In this document: piece after piece, positions 62,108 through 64,000 of the stretch | How the letters are laid out: each line of letters begins with the position of its first letter | How positions within the stretch are numbered: position 1 is the first letter of the stretch | NCBI GenBank assembly: GCA_965178125.1 | Contig: OZ237755.1 | Location: forward strand, 682,001 to 746,000 | Length of the DNA stretch: 64,000 bases | Reading direction: 5' to 3' | Source: Bilabrum cf. latius | Lineage: Eukaryota > Bigyra: Bicosoecida > Bigyra > Bicosoecida | Translations under genes and position numbers: made by a program | Notes under the pieces: model-generated | Database searches by the model: none | Seen by the model: the letters and a program-made list of their open reading frames with translations, nothing else | Told to the model about the DNA's origin: nothing

Positions 62108-64000
62108 ATGTAGCCAAGTCATAACGTGCAAGTTTTGGACACAATTGACCAAATTCGCGAGAATTTACGGTTCTGGCCCACGTCGTTTGATCAGAGTGGG
62201 GCCTTCCGCCGCGCAGTTCTGGCAGTGGCGGTCCTCCCAGATTCGCAAGGCAGCCCAGCTGCCGCAGCGGAAATTCAGAGTCTAGCTGATGTTGACATCA
62301 ACGAACGTCTAGGATTTGACAATCTAACAGCAATACGCCTATACACTGACGTGTGCCGCGCGCTGCTGCCAGTGTGCACGCCATCTGTCGGTCTCTCGGA
62401 GCTGCAGCGACTCTGCGCATCGAGGGCCACTCAGCTTTCGCTAGCTATATCTAGCGCTGAATTGCAGCACTGCTTGCAGTATATTGCCTCTGTAGCTGAT
62501 TCAGACGGCACAATGCTTCCCACAGAGACGATTCGAGACAGGCTTGTATCCGCGGTCACAACCAGGGCCTCTACCGGTTCGCCTAGCGTGGGGGCTATAA
62601 AGAAGGAACAGAGTACATCCGAGCGCACTGCACAGGATCAAGCGCCAAGATAGACCGTGCCCAGTTCCTTGTCTGGCCAGCGGACGAGTAGTTCGTAGCA
62701 GGTGCCAACCCCGAGCAACGCTTGGTCGAGCTCAGGCAGGCCGGCGAGCGCAGCAGGCCCCACGGCATCGAGCGTTCCGGACAGAGAAACAGCCTCATCC
62801 ACCGCGACTCAGAGCGTTTCTGACCTTCATTTCGCGGTTGGAATCGAAAGCGATCACGATTCGGAGACTGCAGTCGAGATGGGACCGGTCGGCTAGGCCT
62901 CGCCCTTAGCTACCCCTGCCGGAGGGAGTGGTGGTCGTGCTAAATCTCCTTGTCCTGGCCCTGTGCAGGCCGCAAGAGATGGAACTGGAAGAGCCAGGGC
63001 ATTCAACAATGATTCAGTGTTTCATGGGGCTCCCTGCCACGACAGCAACGATTTCCTGCGTCATGCCAGTGCCGCCATCCATGGTCGCACGGCTCTTGAC
63101 CCTGGGCCCGAGTGGAGGGCAGTCACACCGACGCGAGGCCCAGGTTAGGACAACGAAATGCAAGACAATGGGGCCATGGACGGAGAGAGAGGACGACTAA
63201 GGCCAGACCTGGGCAGAATCACCTCGTCATCCACGACCTCGTCGTCCTGGTCGTCTGCATCCCAGCTCGCAAGAGGCCTCGGGGTCGTTGGTAGCGAGGC
63301 TGAGGCAAGTTCAGGCGCTGCTACTTGTTCTGACATGCGCATCAGCTCCAATCACCGGTCATCGAGCGCTGACGAGAGGTTCAGCGCAAGCAGCCTTGAC
63401 TTGGAAGAGGCAGAGGATTTCGATGGCCTCTCACCGCTGGCAACGGTACCGGGCTGGGGCGGCTGCTCGCCAGTGCGGTCGTCTGATCGCAATGCCGTGA
63501 TAAATACCAGTTGCAAGACTACCAGCTCCGGCCTATCATTGGATCGCCGCGAGTTGCTGCCTCACTCGCTGCAGCCAGCGCCACAGGTGCCCACGGGATT
63601 CAATCCAGCAAGCCGCACTGGGCAAGTGCAGATGCAAGGGGCGCAGATTCTCGCTTTTCCGGACGATGGAAGCTCCGGCTACGCAGCTTCGCACCAGCAT
63701 CCTACATCCATCTCGCACATTGCATCGATTGGGCGGGCTCCACCGCAGCCAGGTGCATCCAAAGCCGGCAGCAGCAGCAGCAGCAGCAGCAGCAGCCACG
63801 CAAGCCATCAGGTTCCCGTCATGGACTGGCACTCCGGCCCGCGGACCCATAGTGCAGCGATGAGCGGATCCACCGATGCGTACCTCATGACAGTTGCAAC
63901 CACCTCCACAGCTAGATCTATGGCACACCTAGCCGGATAGAAGCGCAGTGCTGCGGGCATGCAGTCCCAGTCGGTTCAAGCCCCCCGTGGGGCAAACGGT
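62108..64000 (+). CDS. Unrecognised Ser-rich protein, 3' end outside window
   Basis: The frame opens with ATG-TAG (62108-62113) and stays free of TGA and TAA to the window edge (631 codons). Further TAG codons are at 62651, 62696, 62894, 63146 and 63938. Residues 1-180 are globular and helical (DTIDQIRENLRFWPTSFDQ, LTAIRLYTDVCRALLPVC, SSAELQHCLQYIASVADSDG). The rest is Ser/Thr/Gly-rich and disordered, with a nine-Ser run encoded by an AGC microsatellite at 63768-63795. I recognise no family. If TAG were a stop, the first usable ATG would be much further downstream, and the helical region would lose its beginning. Confidence 0.62.
63768..63795 (+). repeat. AGC microsatellite encoding poly-Ser
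   Basis: About nine AGC units in frame inside the disordered part of the 3'-terminal gene. Confidence 0.9.

Noticed and set aside
1-64000. TAG codons as sequencing errors or decay (pseudogenes)
   Set aside because: Errors or decay would give TAA, TGA and frameshifts too. Only TAG is seen, in 11 genes, with frames intact.
1-64000. TAG as pyrrolysine, selenocysteine-like recoding or occasional readthrough
   Set aside because: There are too many sites per gene, including doublets and codon 2; site-specific recoding or leaky readthrough could not make full-length product through 39 stops.
1-64000. TAG as leucine
   Set aside because: Possible in principle, since a rhizarian does this, but the sites avoid hydrophobic core positions and associate with CAG runs. 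Kept as the main alternative to test.
1-64000. Mobile elements, CRISPR arrays, rRNA genes
   Set aside because: No transposase, reverse transcriptase, terminal repeats, spacer arrays or rRNA-like sequence was seen.

Overview
The window is eukaryotic nuclear DNA. It is GC-rich, has short spliceosomal introns (GTGAG or GTAAG donors, GCAG acceptors), no operons, and very large genes on both strands. Gene content (a C2CD3-like centriole protein, a giant SFI1-like centrin-binding protein, a USP deubiquitinase, a CLU/TPR protein, mitochondrial presequences) fits a flagellated or ciliated protist or alga. I cannot name the lineage from sequence alone.

The central observation is the genetic code. Read with the standard code, nearly every gene is shattered by TAG. 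Read with TAG as sense, each becomes one long frame ending at TGA. By hand I count about 107 in-frame TAG codons in 11 genes (39 in C2CD3-like, 14 in CLU/TPR, 10 in the glutaredoxin-DEP-DUF547 gene, 9 each in USP, SFI1-like and the 1,090-aa gene). I saw no in-frame TAA or TGA inside these frames. All 12 gene ends that lie in the window are TGA. TAG most likely means glutamine: it interrupts CAG runs, sits at a Gln-type position of the OsmC C-terminal motif, and falls at polar positions of TPR and SFI1 repeats. Known UAG-only reassignments with UAA kept as stop are rare (Iotanema, UAG=Gln; a sainouroid rhizarian, UAG=Leu), so this is the item most worth following.

Layout: USP (-, 1-10974, 3' end outside); a 1,090-aa protein with a basic presequence-like N terminus (+, 11300-14572); TMEM97/EXPERA protein (-, 14981-15773); ZIF-like MFS transporter (+, 16359-18389); CLU/TPR protein (+, 18768-22859); C2CD3-like protein (-, 23282-34149); a spacer with two near-identical tandem copies of a 136-aa membrane-protein gene (-, 35373-37322) and a 34-bp tandem repeat; SFI1-like protein (+, 38467-50228); a PDZ-like nuclear-looking protein (-, 50350-52788); WD40 protein (+, 53055-54611); glutaredoxin-DEP-DUF547 protein (-, 55039-59499); mitochondrial OsmC-like protein (+, 59993-60721); an unplaced 1.4-kb spacer; and an unrecognised Ser-rich protein (+, 62108 to beyond the end) whose second codon is TAG.

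Genes mostly alternate in divergent and convergent pairs with short spacers. All six well-supported introns lie within the first 410 coding bases of their genes. Three genes (C2CD3-like, SFI1-like and possibly WD40) point to centrioles or cilia; three (OsmC, the 1,090-aa protein, the 136-aa pair) look mitochondrial; the rest are housekeeping.
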